DNA of 42,634 bases from Flavobacteriaceae bacterium (GTDB lineage: Bacteria; Bacteroidota; Bacteroidia; Flavobacteriales; Flavobacteriaceae), in contig JANQMD010000033.1 of the NCBI GenBank assembly GCA_028280265.1, forward strand, positions 1 through 42,634. The letters are read 5' to 3'. Below, piece by piece: positions 8,022 through 16,415 of the stretch. The position numbers and the translations under genes were made by a program. The stretch's first letter is position 1. Each line of letters begins with the position of its first letter. The notes beneath the pieces were generated by a model that made no database searches, was not told where the DNA came from, and saw nothing but the letters and a program-made list of their open reading frames with translations.

Positions 8022-8077
8022 TGGGTAATGTAGTAAACTGGCACTTAGTAAAAACAACTATTTTTTATTTTGATTAC
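8022..8077 (+). repeat. 56-bp direct repeat, copy 1
   Basis: It begins TGGGTAATGTAGTAAACTGG and ends TATTTTGATTAC. It aligns without gaps to the copy at 8178, with roughly 47 of 56 positions identical by eye. The copy starts are 156 bases apart. Confidence 0.8.
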
Positions 8078-8084
8078 CCGCTAG

Positions 8085-8103
8085 CTCGGATTTGCAATCC
8101 GAG
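8085..8103. repeat. REP-like palindrome
   Basis: CTCGGATT-TGC-AATCCGAG is a perfect 8-bp stem with a 3-base loop. Palindromes of this look are, in my recollection, dispersed in Bacteroidota genomes and linked to REP-associated transposases. Only one copy is seen here. Confidence 0.5.
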
Positions 8104-8120
8104 AGTATTGTAGAAATAGA

Positions 8121-8153
8121 ATACCGTTCTAAGGAATTAGGGCGGTATTTTTT
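8121..8153 (+). terminator. Hairpin with U-tract
   Basis: ATACCGTTCT pairs with AGGGCGGTAT (two G-U pairs) and is followed by TTTTTT. No gene lies directly upstream on the plus strand, which suggests a remnant. Confidence 0.6.
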
Positions 8154-8177
8154 ATGAGTAAGCTTTTTTGGTTTTGG

Positions 8178-8233
8178 TGGGTAATGTAGCAAATTGGCTC
8201 TTAGTAAAAAAAATGTCATTTTACTTTGATTAT
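8178..8233 (+). repeat. 56-bp direct repeat, copy 2
   Basis: It begins TGGGTAATGTAGCAAATTGG and ends TACTTTGATTAT, and is the partner of the copy at 8022. Each copy is followed within about 100 bases by a strong hairpin, so the repeated unit may be 'repeat plus terminator'. Confidence 0.8.
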
Positions 8234-8247
8234 CAATTGATTAAATA

Positions 8248-8277
8248 AAGACACCGCACTGAAAAGTGCGGTGTCTT
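8248..8277. terminator. Perfect 13-bp hairpin with GAAA tetraloop
   Basis: AAGACACCGCACT-GAAA-AGTGCGGTGTCTT is a very stable stem-loop, flanked by AT-rich DNA on both sides. The U-tract is weak. It is probably a terminator left from an upstream unit. Confidence 0.6.
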
Positions 8278-8575
8278 CTATTTTAGAAAGAATAAAAGTT
8301 CCTTAAAATCTCGCTATTATTGGGTTTCTTCTAGCTTTATGTAGTACTTTGGCACCTAAAATATGCTATAAAATCAATGAGTTTAAACCTACGAACTCAC
8401 CTCAAAAGTTTGAGTAGAAAAACCATTTATTTCGCAAGAAATCATAGGTGTTTAGAAGCTAATGCGAAGATTTTTTCATTCGTTAAAGAACTCTTAAATA
8501 GTACGTGCTCTGTAACAAAAGAATAAAATAGCCGTCTATAGAGTATACATCATTAACCAAATAAATTATAAAAAA

Positions 8576-8791
8576 ATGAAATCAACAGCACACCCACGAG
8601 TCATTGAAAGAGGTATTTTAACATCTGCTTATAAAAGAGAAATCAAATTAAGCGCACGTGATATGAAAATAGGTTCCGTATCACGAATTAAAAACTCTTT
8701 CTTGAGTCAACACGAAAAATTACGCAGTCAAACGGCAGCAGTTCTTCAAGTTTCGATTTTTACGTTGGCTCTGGTATTTATCTTATTCTAA
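8576..8791 (+). CDS. Small C-tail-anchored membrane protein
   Basis: The protein has 71 residues: a basic, soluble N-terminal part with Lys, Arg and Ser throughout (residues 1-53), then one hydrophobic segment ending exactly at the C-terminus (QVSIFTLALVFILF). The upstream sequence is A-rich (AAATTATAAAAAA), typical of Bacteroidota translation starts. A hairpin directly after the stop supports a real transcription unit. I recognise no family. It stands alone between the RHS repeats and the convergent T9SS protein. Confidence 0.5.
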   Translation: MKSTAHPRVIERGILTSAYKREIKLSARDMKIGSVSRIKNSFLSQHEKLRSQTAAVLQVSIFTLALVFILF

Positions 8792-8798
8792 AAGATAA

Positions 8799-8820
8799 AA
8801 GCTCAAGTAAAATTGAGCTT
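8799..8820. terminator. Shared terminator of convergent genes
   Basis: AAGCTCAA and TTGAGCTT form an 8-bp stem. On the minus strand it is followed by TTATCTTTT and overlaps the stop codon of the gene ending at 8819. Confidence 0.55.
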
Positions 8821-10987
8821 AGTATCCAAGTACTATTTTCTGATTGTGTATCTTATTGTCAACATGAAGTCTGACCATGTATACGCCTGCAGATAAGCCA
8901 GAAGCATCAACCTGATTGCGATCGCTACTCAAAGAAGTTCTGTAAACTTCTTGTCCTTTCATACTGAAAATCGTCAAAGAAGCAACACCATCATAGGTCC
9001 CCTGTACTTTTAGTTGACTGTTGCCAGTAGTTGAGATAGTAATCGACTGATCCAAAGTATTGAAATCGTGATTACTTAACACTCTCGATGTTGTATGCAA
9101 AAAGAAGCGACCTGTTTCTTTTCCGTCGTGTAAGATGTTATAAGTGTCTTCTTTGGATGCAATAGGAATGAATGTTTCCAACATTCGATCTTCTAAATAA
9201 ACATGAATGTTTTCAGGTAAGTTGTTCAGCTCAGCATGGAAGGTGATTTCATCTCCTTTTTTTCCTTTCAAACCAATAGGAATGATTGTGTTCTCATATT
9301 CACCTAATGGCAAAGATTGAACGGTGAATTTTTGATCTTGATGACCCTCTACAAGTTTGGTGTAGATGTCGAAATTGGATTTTCCATAGATCACAACATC
9401 ATAGCCAGGATCTAAATTGTTCGTTGCACTTTCATAATATTTTACATGTGCATTGATCAATCTATCGTTGGCCTTTGCAAAAAGTTGAATGCTAGGAATC
9501 ATGGCATTTCTATTTCGCTGATTAGCATTCCCTTTCGTTTTTCTATGCGTTTTATTGAATTTGAATCCTTTTGATCCATTTTTTCCTTTCACTATAAAGG
9601 CTTGTCCAGGTTTAATTTGCCTGTTCATAGCATCTGTAATGGTGTAGGCAATATATCTTTTCTGTTCACTATCCCAAACATAAACTGCCGCAGCAGAAGG
9701 ATGGAACTCAGAAATGTTTTCTGCAATAAAATTCTTCCCACCTTTTTGATTTACAGGTAAAAAAGAAGTGTAAGGATTTCCAATGCCTTGCCATTTTGAG
9801 GGAGCAACGGACCTAGTAACATCTTCATTAGGAGTTGTTCCAATGAAACTAACAGCTCCACTTGATTTTCTAGAAATAGCATAGCACATACCTGCTTCAA
9901 AAGTTAATGTACTTCCTTCTGCTAAGTCGTTTTCATTATAGTAAATCCACCCATTAGTACTGTAATATCCAACAGCGTATTTCTTTGGGGTTGAAGCTTC
10001 ATTCATACGAATATCATTTCTAGGATCGAGAACAAACTCACGAATGCTTTGACCTGTAACTGGAGGCGAAATTAAATACCAAAGATTGGCTTTGAGTCCA
10101 TCATGTACATAGGTAACTGTACCTGTAATGCTATTTGCAATTAATGTGCTTTCGTTGTTTTCTTTAGAGACAAACTTAATAGGTGTGTCACTGTTGATTT
10201 GTCCGTTTACAGTCAATGTAGCACCGCTTTTTAAAGACAATGCAAAAATATCGATATCGCTAGAAGCTTTTACATTTGCTTCAGATGAAAGCACTATTTT
10301 GTTATTTGGATTAGGGGTAGAACCGTTTTGCCAGTTTCCTTCCGAGTGCCACTCTCCATTACTTGTGCCATTCCAAGTAGTTGTAAAGGCAGATCCAGAA
10401 GAGTCAAAAGAATCGTGAATTAGCCTGTCTCCATCTCCACTCATTGGAGTGGTAGCTGCTGTATAGGTTAATCTGGTAAAATCTTTGCGGGTGTCAAAAA
10501 TAATATCTTGTGCTTGCGTGGTAGCGGTATTGTACTTTATCTTAATATGAAATAATAAATTAGAAGAACCTTTTGTAACATTTGTGGTTATAATATTAGC
10601 ATTTATATTTTGCATCCATGAAATGCTAAATTTTGAATTGTTACTATCAGTAATTCTAACTTGATAAAAGTTTACAATATTCACATATTTTTGCCCCAAA
10701 ATAGCAGTATCTGGATACTCAATCTGAAGATTTTTAGATGTTTTAATGTTCTCTCCAAAAGCAAGCGAATTATAATCGATATACAGCTGACCCATACCCA
10801 TTTTAAAGTCCTGATCTGTATCGATCATAACATCTGCTTCATAAAATGAATCTGTTCCATTTGAAGTAATTTGAGAATTGGCAAATGAAAAATTAATATT
10901 CTGTGCCTGTGTTGTTTGCTGAATTAGGAAACAAGAAAGAAAAAATAAAACAAAGAGTTTTAAAACTTGTCTATACTGATTGATCAT
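8819..10987 (-). CDS. Secreted protein with T9SS type A sorting domain
   Basis: The 722-residue protein has an N-terminal signal peptide (LFVLFFLSCFLIQQ, cleavage likely near TQAQ). A cohesin/PKD-like beta-rich N-terminal region of about 160 residues follows. Next is a region with GEWHSEGNWQNGSTPNPNNK (about 205-225), a motif common in flavobacterial surface proteins. The C-terminal domain of about 75 residues ends SGLSAGVYMVRLHVDNKI and QKIVLGY, the typical type A sorting signal for the type IX system. The protein is therefore expected at or beyond the outer membrane. No catalytic motif is visible, so an adhesin or structural role is possible. It is a single-gene unit preceded by 448 bases of AT-rich non-coding DNA. 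Confidence 0.85.
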   Translation of the reverse strand: MINQYRQVLKLFVLFFLSCFLIQQTTQAQNINFSFANSQITSNGTDSFYEADVMIDTDQDFKMGMGQLYIDYNSLAFGENIKTSKNLQIEYPDTAILGQKYVNIVNFYQVRITDSNNSKFSISWMQNINANIITTNVTKGSSNLLFHIKIKYNTATTQAQDIIFDTRKDFTRLTYTAATTPMSGDGDRLIHDSFDSSGSAFTTTWNGTSNGEWHSEGNWQNGSTPNPNNKIVLSSEANVKASSDIDIFALSLKSGATLTVNGQINSDTPIKFVSKENNESTLIANSITGTVTYVHDGLKANLWYLISPPVTGQSIREFVLDPRNDIRMNEASTPKKYAVGYYSTNGWIYYNENDLAEGSTLTFEAGMCYAISRKSSGAVSFIGTTPNEDVTRSVAPSKWQGIGNPYTSFLPVNQKGGKNFIAENISEFHPSAAAVYVWDSEQKRYIAYTITDAMNRQIKPGQAFIVKGKNGSKGFKFNKTHRKTKGNANQRNRNAMIPSIQLFAKANDRLINAHVKYYESATNNLDPGYDVVIYGKSNFDIYTKLVEGHQDQKFTVQSLPLGEYENTIIPIGLKGKKGDEITFHAELNNLPENIHVYLEDRMLETFIPIASKEDTYNILHDGKETGRFFLHTTSRVLSNHDFNTLDQSITISTTGNSQLKVQGTYDGVASLTIFSMKGQEVYRTSLSSDRNQVDASGLSAGVYMVRLHVDNKIHNQKIVLGY

Positions 10988-11435
10988 ACCTCTTAATAAA
11001 TTGTGTTAAGTGCTGTTTTGAACACGTAACTATTTTTAATTACAATTATTAATTGATAAGGGGAAAAGGGACTAATATGATTTTGAAATGGAGTTGTTGA
11101 AATCGTTATTGTATTTCTGCTCTTTTGTTGAACTTCTGTTATTGTCTTAATAAACTCCGTTGTAAATGTACGAACACACGTTAGTTAAAACACTGCGTGT
11201 TAACACTTAATATTTAGTAAGTTAAAAAATGATTTCTTATTGAATTTGTGGCAGTAAAAATTAATTAAATTAGGAATTTATTCAATAAATGATTTATAAT
11301 TTTAACAATTTGTCAATTTAAGAGTTAAAAAAATAGAAATATAGTAATTATTGATTTTTATAAATACTGCCAAAATATACCTAGTTGTGAAAAATAACAA
11401 GGCAATAAATGTTAGGAAGAGGTTAAAAAAGAGGC
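10988..11435. other. AT-rich intergenic region, no gene
   Basis: No open frame with plausible composition is present. A perfect 10-bp palindrome GTGTTAACAC lies at 11197-11206. No clear TAnnTTTG promoter was found for the gene at 10987, and no hairpin terminator for the aminotransferase gene ending at 11436. Confidence 0.5.
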
Positions 11436-12623
11436 TTAATTCAACACTTTTTTAATTCGACTAACAGCTTCTCTAAGTTGAGATTCAGAAGCAGCATAAG
11501 ACAGACGTATGCATTTTGGTGCACCGAAAGCCTCACCTGTTACTGTAGCTACATTTGCTTCTTCTAGTAGAAGCATCGAAAAATCGTTTGCATTATTGAT
11601 GGCTTTTCCTTGGATGGTTTTTCCAAAGAATGCAGAAATATCTGGAAAAATATAAAAAGCACCCTGAGGTACATTGAGGTTAAACCCTTCAATTTCTCCT
11701 AGAAGATCTAGAACCATATCACGACGTGATTTAAACTCATCGACCATGTATTGTACTTTTTCAACAGGAGCCAGAACAGCAGTAATAGCTGCACGCTGAG
11801 CAATACAATTGGTTCCGGAAGTGATTTGGCCTTGCATTTTTGTGCAAGCCTTGGCAATCCATTCAGGAGCCCCAATGTATCCAATTCTCCAACCAGTCAT
11901 CGCAAAAGCTTTTGCCAATCCATTTACTGTAATGGTACGATCATAAATGCTTTCGATAGCAGCAAAACTAAAAGGTTTCACACCGTAGTTGATGTGCTCG
12001 TATATTTCATCTGAAAGGATGTAGATTTGAGGATGTTTTTCTAAAACCGTTGCCAATGCACGAACTTCTTCTTCAGAATATATAGTACCACTTGGGTTGT
12101 TAGGAGAATTAAAGAAAACCATTTTTGTTTTCGGAGTAATGGCTTCTTCTAGTTGTTGAGGGGTAATCTTAAAATCCGTTTCAATAGAAGTAGGAATCTC
12201 TGTATACTTTGCCTCACACAACATGGCAATTGCAGAATAACTTACCCAATAAGGTGCAGGTAGCAGAACTTCGTCACCAGGATTTAACAGCACTTGCGCA
12301 ACGTTGGCAATAGATTGCTTTGCTCCAGTAGATACCACAATTTGATTTGGTGAATAACGCAACTGATTATCGCGCTGAAACTTTGTGCAAATGGCTTCTT
12401 TTAACTCCAGATAACCATCTACAGGTGTGTAGGAATTATAATCTTGGTTAATGGCCTCTATAGCAGTATTTTTAATAAAGTCGGGAGTGTTAAAATCAGG
12501 TTCTCCTAAACTTAAACTAATAATATCTTTTCCTTGCGACTTTAACTCTCTAGCCTTAGCAGCCATTGCCAAAGTTTGAGAAACAGGTAAATTGTTGATT
12601 CGGTTAGATAATGGGTGCTCCAT
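11436..12623 (-). CDS. aspC: Pyridoxal-phosphate aminotransferase, aspartate type (class I, subgroup Ib-like)
   Basis: The 395 residues match the usual length of fold-type I aminotransferases. Cofactor residues are visible: the Schiff-base lysine Lys238 in NGLAKAFAMTGWRIGY, Asp205 and Tyr208 in LSDEIYEH, the Asn in FNSPNNPSG (172-179), and Arg246 in GWRIG. A C-terminal substrate-carboxylate arginine sits in CIRLSYA. The family transfers the amino group between aspartate (sometimes prephenate or other acids) and 2-oxoglutarate in the cytosol. The exact substrate cannot be read from the sequence. It follows the desaturase gene by four bases on the same strand, so the two are co-transcribed, although their functions have no obvious link. 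Confidence 0.9.
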   Translation of the reverse strand: MEHPLSNRINNLPVSQTLAMAAKARELKSQGKDIISLSLGEPDFNTPDFIKNTAIEAINQDYNSYTPVDGYLELKEAICTKFQRDNQLRYSPNQIVVSTGAKQSIANVAQVLLNPGDEVLLPAPYWVSYSAIAMLCEAKYTEIPTSIETDFKITPQQLEEAITPKTKMVFFNSPNNPSGTIYSEEEVRALATVLEKHPQIYILSDEIYEHINYGVKPFSFAAIESIYDRTITVNGLAKAFAMTGWRIGYIGAPEWIAKACTKMQGQITSGTNCIAQRAAITAVLAPVEKVQYMVDEFKSRRDMVLDLLGEIEGFNLNVPQGAFYIFPDISAFFGKTIQGKAINNANDFSMLLLEEANVATVTGEAFGAPKCIRLSYAASESQLREAVSRIKKVLN

Positions 12624-12627
12624 TGAC

Positions 12628-13719
12628 TTATGCCATTTGTGGGTTTTTGCCTAGGTTTCCTAGGTGTCTAAAATGTTCTATGATAGCTTTTCTAGTAGTT
12701 TCGTATTCGTGATAAGGAAGATTGAATTCCTTAGCAGTTTCTTTTACGATTTTTGCTAATTTCTTATAATGAATGTGAGAAATATGAGGAAAAATATGAT
12801 GTTCTACCTGATGATTCAGACCTCCAGTATAGAAATTGACAAACCAATTTTTCGGTGCAAAATTAGCTGTAGTGTATAATTGATGAATAGCCCATGTATG
12901 TTCCATATTCCCTTCTTTATCGGGTAATGGCATCTCGGTTTTAGGAACAATATGTGCCAATTGAAAGACAACGCTTAAAATCATACCCGCAACATAATGC
13001 ATCACAAAAAAGCCAATCAACACTTTCCACCAAGCAATGTCCATAACTAGGATAGGAAGAACGATCCAAAGTGAGTAATATAAAATTTTAGTGATGACTA
13101 ATTTTGTCCATTCTGTAGCAGGATTGGGAAATTTACCGTAGGATAGCTTGCGCTTAAGGTAACTATGCATTTGCTTGAAATCGGTTGTAATTGCCCAATT
13201 GATGGTTAGTAAACCGTACAAAAAAATCGAATAGTACTTTTGAAGTTTGTGAATTCTAAACCATTGAGAATGTTTTGAAAAACGAATGACTCTCCCAGCG
13301 TCGATATCTTCATCATGATCTTTAATGTTGGTAAATGTATGGTGTAAAACATTGTGTTGTACTTTCCAGTTGTACACATTTCCCGCAAGAATATAGATAC
13401 TACTTCCCATCAATCGATTTACCCATTTCTTACTAGAGAAAGATTCGTGATTGCTGTCGTGCATCACATTCATTCCTACTCCAGCCATTCCTACACCAGT
13501 TATCCCCATTAATACAATCATCAACCATTGAGGCATAGAAACCGTTAAGACAAGAATAAACGGAACTAGAAAAACTGCAAACATGATTACTGCTTTCGTA
13601 TACAATTTCCAGTTTCCTGTTCTTTTAATATTATTTTCTTTGAAATAAGTATTCACTCTCTTGTTAAGAGTTCTAAAAAATTTAGCCTTATCGATTCTAG
13701 AAAAATTAACTGTTTTCAT
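12628..13719 (-). CDS. Membrane acyl-CoA/acyl-lipid desaturase
   Basis: The 363-residue integral membrane di-iron enzyme has the three histidine boxes: HDSNHE at 87-92, HNVLHH at 122-127, and HQVEHHIFPHISH near residue 300. A Gln at the start of the last box is typical of front-end or linoleoyl-CoA-type desaturases. No cytochrome b5 domain is attached, so an external electron donor is needed. Hydrophobic segments lie at about 43-60 and 65-85, with two further pairs around 165-255. The family introduces double bonds in fatty acyl chains and so adjusts membrane fluidity. It is the first gene of a two-gene unit with the aminotransferase; a -7 box lies at 13740-13747. Confidence 0.9.
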   Translation of the reverse strand: MKTVNFSRIDKAKFFRTLNKRVNTYFKENNIKRTGNWKLYTKAVIMFAVFLVPFILVLTVSMPQWLMIVLMGITGVGMAGVGMNVMHDSNHESFSSKKWVNRLMGSSIYILAGNVYNWKVQHNVLHHTFTNIKDHDEDIDAGRVIRFSKHSQWFRIHKLQKYYSIFLYGLLTINWAITTDFKQMHSYLKRKLSYGKFPNPATEWTKLVITKILYYSLWIVLPILVMDIAWWKVLIGFFVMHYVAGMILSVVFQLAHIVPKTEMPLPDKEGNMEHTWAIHQLYTTANFAPKNWFVNFYTGGLNHQVEHHIFPHISHIHYKKLAKIVKETAKEFNLPYHEYETTRKAIIEHFRHLGNLGKNPQMA

Positions 13720-13739
13720 ACATAAGAAAAGTTAAGTGA

Positions 13740-13747
13740 CAAAAATA
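13740..13747 (-). promoter_or_regulatory. Predicted -7 box for the desaturase gene
   Basis: The minus-strand sequence TATTTTTG fits TAnnTTTG and would give a leader of about 15 bases. No TTG is found at the expected -33 distance. Confidence 0.35.
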
Positions 13748-13861
13748 AGGGTTTTTGTGTTACCATTATTGAAGCCAACGACAGATTTTTTCAGAAATTG
13801 CATAATACTACCTACATCAGGGAAAAACTAGTAGAGATACTTATACGATGATAAGATTCAC

Positions 13862-13869
13862 TATTTTTG
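13862..13869 (+). promoter_or_regulatory. Predicted -7 box for rsmG
   Basis: TATTTTTG fits TAnnTTTG and lies 20 bases before the rsmG ATG. No -33 TTG is seen at the usual distance. Confidence 0.4.
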
Positions 13870-13888
13870 GCGCAATAAGTCAATAACT

Positions 13889-14527
13889 ATGGATATTATA
13901 TTGGAATATTTTCCGGATTTGTCTGAAAATCAAAGAGAACAGTTTTCGAAGCTACAAGATTTGTACGAAGATTGGAATTTAAAAATCAATGTGGTATCTA
14001 GAAAAGATATTGACGAATTGTATCTAAGACATGTTTTACATTCTTTGGGTATTGCAAAAGTGATGTCTTTTTTACCTGAATCTAAAGTAATGGATGTTGG
14101 TACTGGAGGAGGTTTTCCCGGAATACCACTTGCCATATTATTTCCTGAAACTCAGTTTCACTTGGTCGATAGTATTGGTAAAAAGATAAAAGTTGTCAAT
14201 GAAGTAGTGGAGGGTTTGCAATTACAAAATGTAAAAACCACTCATGGTCGGGTAGAAGAGGTAAAAGAAGAATATGACTTTATTGTGAGTCGAGCTGTGG
14301 CACAAATGGAAACATTTGTGCGTTGGACCAAGAATAAAATAGCCAAAAAGCAACGACACGAATTAAAAAATGGAATTCTATACCTAAAAGGAGGTGATTT
14401 AACAGACGAACTGCAGAAATTCCCCAAAGCAACCATTTACGATCTTCCCAATTATTTTGAGGAAGACTTTTTTGAAACCAAAAAAGTGGTCCATCTACCA
14501 TTCAAGTATCATGGTAAGAAAGAATAA
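13889..14527 (+). CDS. rsmG: 16S rRNA (guanine-527-N7) methyltransferase
   Basis: The 212-residue protein is close to the family length. The S-adenosylmethionine site VMDVGTGGGFPGIPLAI lies at about residues 67-83. The RsmG hallmark NVVSRKDIDELYLRH precedes it at 35-49, and a late SRAVAQMETFVRW motif (about 134-146) follows. The family methylates G527 in the 530 loop of 16S rRNA in the cytoplasm, and loss gives low-level streptomycin resistance in several bacteria. It is transcribed alone, divergently from the desaturase gene, and followed by 240 bases without a gene. Confidence 0.93.
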   Translation: MDIILEYFPDLSENQREQFSKLQDLYEDWNLKINVVSRKDIDELYLRHVLHSLGIAKVMSFLPESKVMDVGTGGGFPGIPLAILFPETQFHLVDSIGKKIKVVNEVVEGLQLQNVKTTHGRVEEVKEEYDFIVSRAVAQMETFVRWTKNKIAKKQRHELKNGILYLKGGDLTDELQKFPKATIYDLPNYFEEDFFETKKVVHLPFKYHGKKE

Positions 14528-14770
14528 CTTATTAAGTTAAATTTACCTTGCAGTCGATTTCATTTTCGTGTCGACATCTTGCCTTATCGATAGTTCCGAG
14601 ATTTGGAGTATGAAAAACGAGTGACGAAACATCTTAATTTACATAGATTTCTCACATCCACTATATTCTGTTAGAAATAACAGAACTATGAGTTGGAAGT
14701 TTCAAAAAAATTTAACAATCAATAATCCAAATTATCTAAAACATTAGATTGAAGTTTAAATAAAGTGAGT

Positions 14771-16405
14771 TTATATCTTTATTACTTTATGCGTTTCTTT
14801 ACCACTTCCAGAATAGATTTGTAGTATGTAAACTCCTTGTGGTAAATTCTGAGCATCTATGTATACCTTATTATTTGTCAGTTCATGTGCACCTTCACGA
14901 ACTAGCTTTGAATTGTAATCAAACAATCGATACTTTACTTTTCCCGTTTCATTTAGGGTAAGTATTTGCAAGATGTCTCTTACTGGATTTGGAAATACGA
15001 CCCATTGTTTGTTATCAGAGAAAAGAAAATCTTCGGTACTTAAGGTATCTCCGAAGCAACCTTGAGAAACTGAAAATTCTGCTTTCAATAATTCATTGAT
15101 TTTCAATTGAGAAAAACTTTTATTGCTAGTATGATTAAAGAAAGTACTATCAATAACCGTATTGCTAGCTCCTAAGAAATCTTGCAACAGTGTACTAAAC
15201 GTCTGGCGGTAGTCATATTGGACAGTTTGTATTTGATAGTTATTACTAGCTGTTGCCTCAGTTAAATTCACATTCACCCCAGAAACTCCACCATTAACTG
15301 GCTTTCCGAAGACAAACATCGGAGCAATTTCCCCATGATCTGTCCCTAGATTGCCATTCTCTTTTGCTTTTCGTCCAAATTCAGAGAAAGTCAATCCAAC
15401 CACATTATCAGCCAAGGTTTGCAGCTTTAAATCTTCGAAAAATGAATTTACTGCCCCAGAAACTTCATTTAGCAAATCGTTGTGTTTCCCAAGAATATCG
15501 CCATTCCCTTGATTTTGACTGTTGTGTGTGTCGAATCCTCCAATACGCACCATAAAAATCTTTGATTGTATTCCGCCACTAATCAATCGAGCAACTGTTT
15601 TTAGTTGATTAGACAAATCTGTATCAGGATAGCTGAAGGAATTCGTTCCCGCGTTAAAAGCTGTTGAGATGGCCTGAGAATAAGTGTTCGAAAGTTTATC
15701 AATATTCACGATGTACTGTAATTGATTTCCATAGTCAGAAGTAGGAATTGATGTTGGAGGTTGTCCGCCTAAACCATTCAATTCCGAGTAAAAGCCAGCA
15801 GGATCTTGTCCAGTAATATTTATAGCCAACCCATGCTCTTGTTCACCATGAAAACCAAGAGATGTTTTTGCTGACCCAATTTGCACTCCCAGAGGGTAAT
15901 TGCTGGTAAGCTCTCCTTGATAATACTTTTCCATAAAACGCCCCATCCAACCCGAATAGCCATTGGACCAAGTATTGCCATCATTTCCTGTAGAATATAA
16001 ATCAGTAGACTCGAAATGACTTTTGTTTTGAGAAGGATAACCTACAGATTGAAGAACACGCATCCATCCCTGATCGTACATGGATTTGAAGCCTGTTAAA
16101 GCGGGATGCAAACCTATCAATTGATTGTTGCTTAAGGTATTGTCTAACTCAATGTATTTATTAGATCCTACATTCGGTATTCGAATACTAGGTCGAAGAT
16201 TGGCATAATCGTCATATACATTGATAGGAATCACAGTATTTAAACCATCGTTTCCACCTGCTAGATTAATGAGAACCAATTTTCGGTTCGATAAATCGCC
16301 ACAGCTACTTACATCGATGTCTCTAAGCATGGCTTTGATTTCATAAGGAAATAAACCCAATGCCGATGCCGATGCTGCTAATCTGATAAAATTTCTTCTT
16401 TTCAT
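14771..16405 (-). CDS. DUF1501 protein with T9SS sorting-like C-terminus
   Basis: The 544-residue protein starts with a twin-arginine-type signal (KRRNFIRLAASASALGLF), usual for DUF1501 proteins, which are related to sulfatase/alkaline-phosphatase folds. Family landmarks include LVLINLAGGNDGLNTVIP (about 44-61), FMVRIGGFDTHNSQ (about 290) and VGLTFSEFGRKAKENG near 345, followed by DHGEIAPMFVFG. The last 75 residues (KQWVVFPNPVRDILQI to YSGSGKETHKVIKI) form a type A T9SS sorting-like domain. It follows the DUF1800 gene by 10 bases, an arrangement conserved in many Bacteroidota. The biochemical activity of the pair is not established; an exported or surface role is inferred. Confidence 0.9.
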   Translation of the reverse strand: MKRRNFIRLAASASALGLFPYEIKAMLRDIDVSSCGDLSNRKLVLINLAGGNDGLNTVIPINVYDDYANLRPSIRIPNVGSNKYIELDNTLSNNQLIGLHPALTGFKSMYDQGWMRVLQSVGYPSQNKSHFESTDLYSTGNDGNTWSNGYSGWMGRFMEKYYQGELTSNYPLGVQIGSAKTSLGFHGEQEHGLAINITGQDPAGFYSELNGLGGQPPTSIPTSDYGNQLQYIVNIDKLSNTYSQAISTAFNAGTNSFSYPDTDLSNQLKTVARLISGGIQSKIFMVRIGGFDTHNSQNQGNGDILGKHNDLLNEVSGAVNSFFEDLKLQTLADNVVGLTFSEFGRKAKENGNLGTDHGEIAPMFVFGKPVNGGVSGVNVNLTEATASNNYQIQTVQYDYRQTFSTLLQDFLGASNTVIDSTFFNHTSNKSFSQLKINELLKAEFSVSQGCFGDTLSTEDFLFSDNKQWVVFPNPVRDILQILTLNETGKVKYRLFDYNSKLVREGAHELTNNKVYIDAQNLPQGVYILQIYSGSGKETHKVIKI

Positions 16406-16415
16406 GTGATTGGAT

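Larger units (their letters stand above)
7878..8575. other. Repeat- and hairpin-rich intergenic region after the RHS cluster
   Basis: No protein gene is visible over about 700 bases. The region holds the terminator at 7901, two direct copies of a 56-bp sequence (8022 and 8178), a REP-like palindrome (8085), and hairpins at 8121 and 8248. The last 300 bases, up to the small gene at 8576, show no clear feature. The layout suggests decayed 3' ends of earlier RHS cassettes. Confidence 0.5.

Noticed and set aside
14540..14660. Possible dispersed repeat sharing AGATTTCTCACA with the region near 26315
   Set aside because: The shared core is too short to call a repeat from this window alone.
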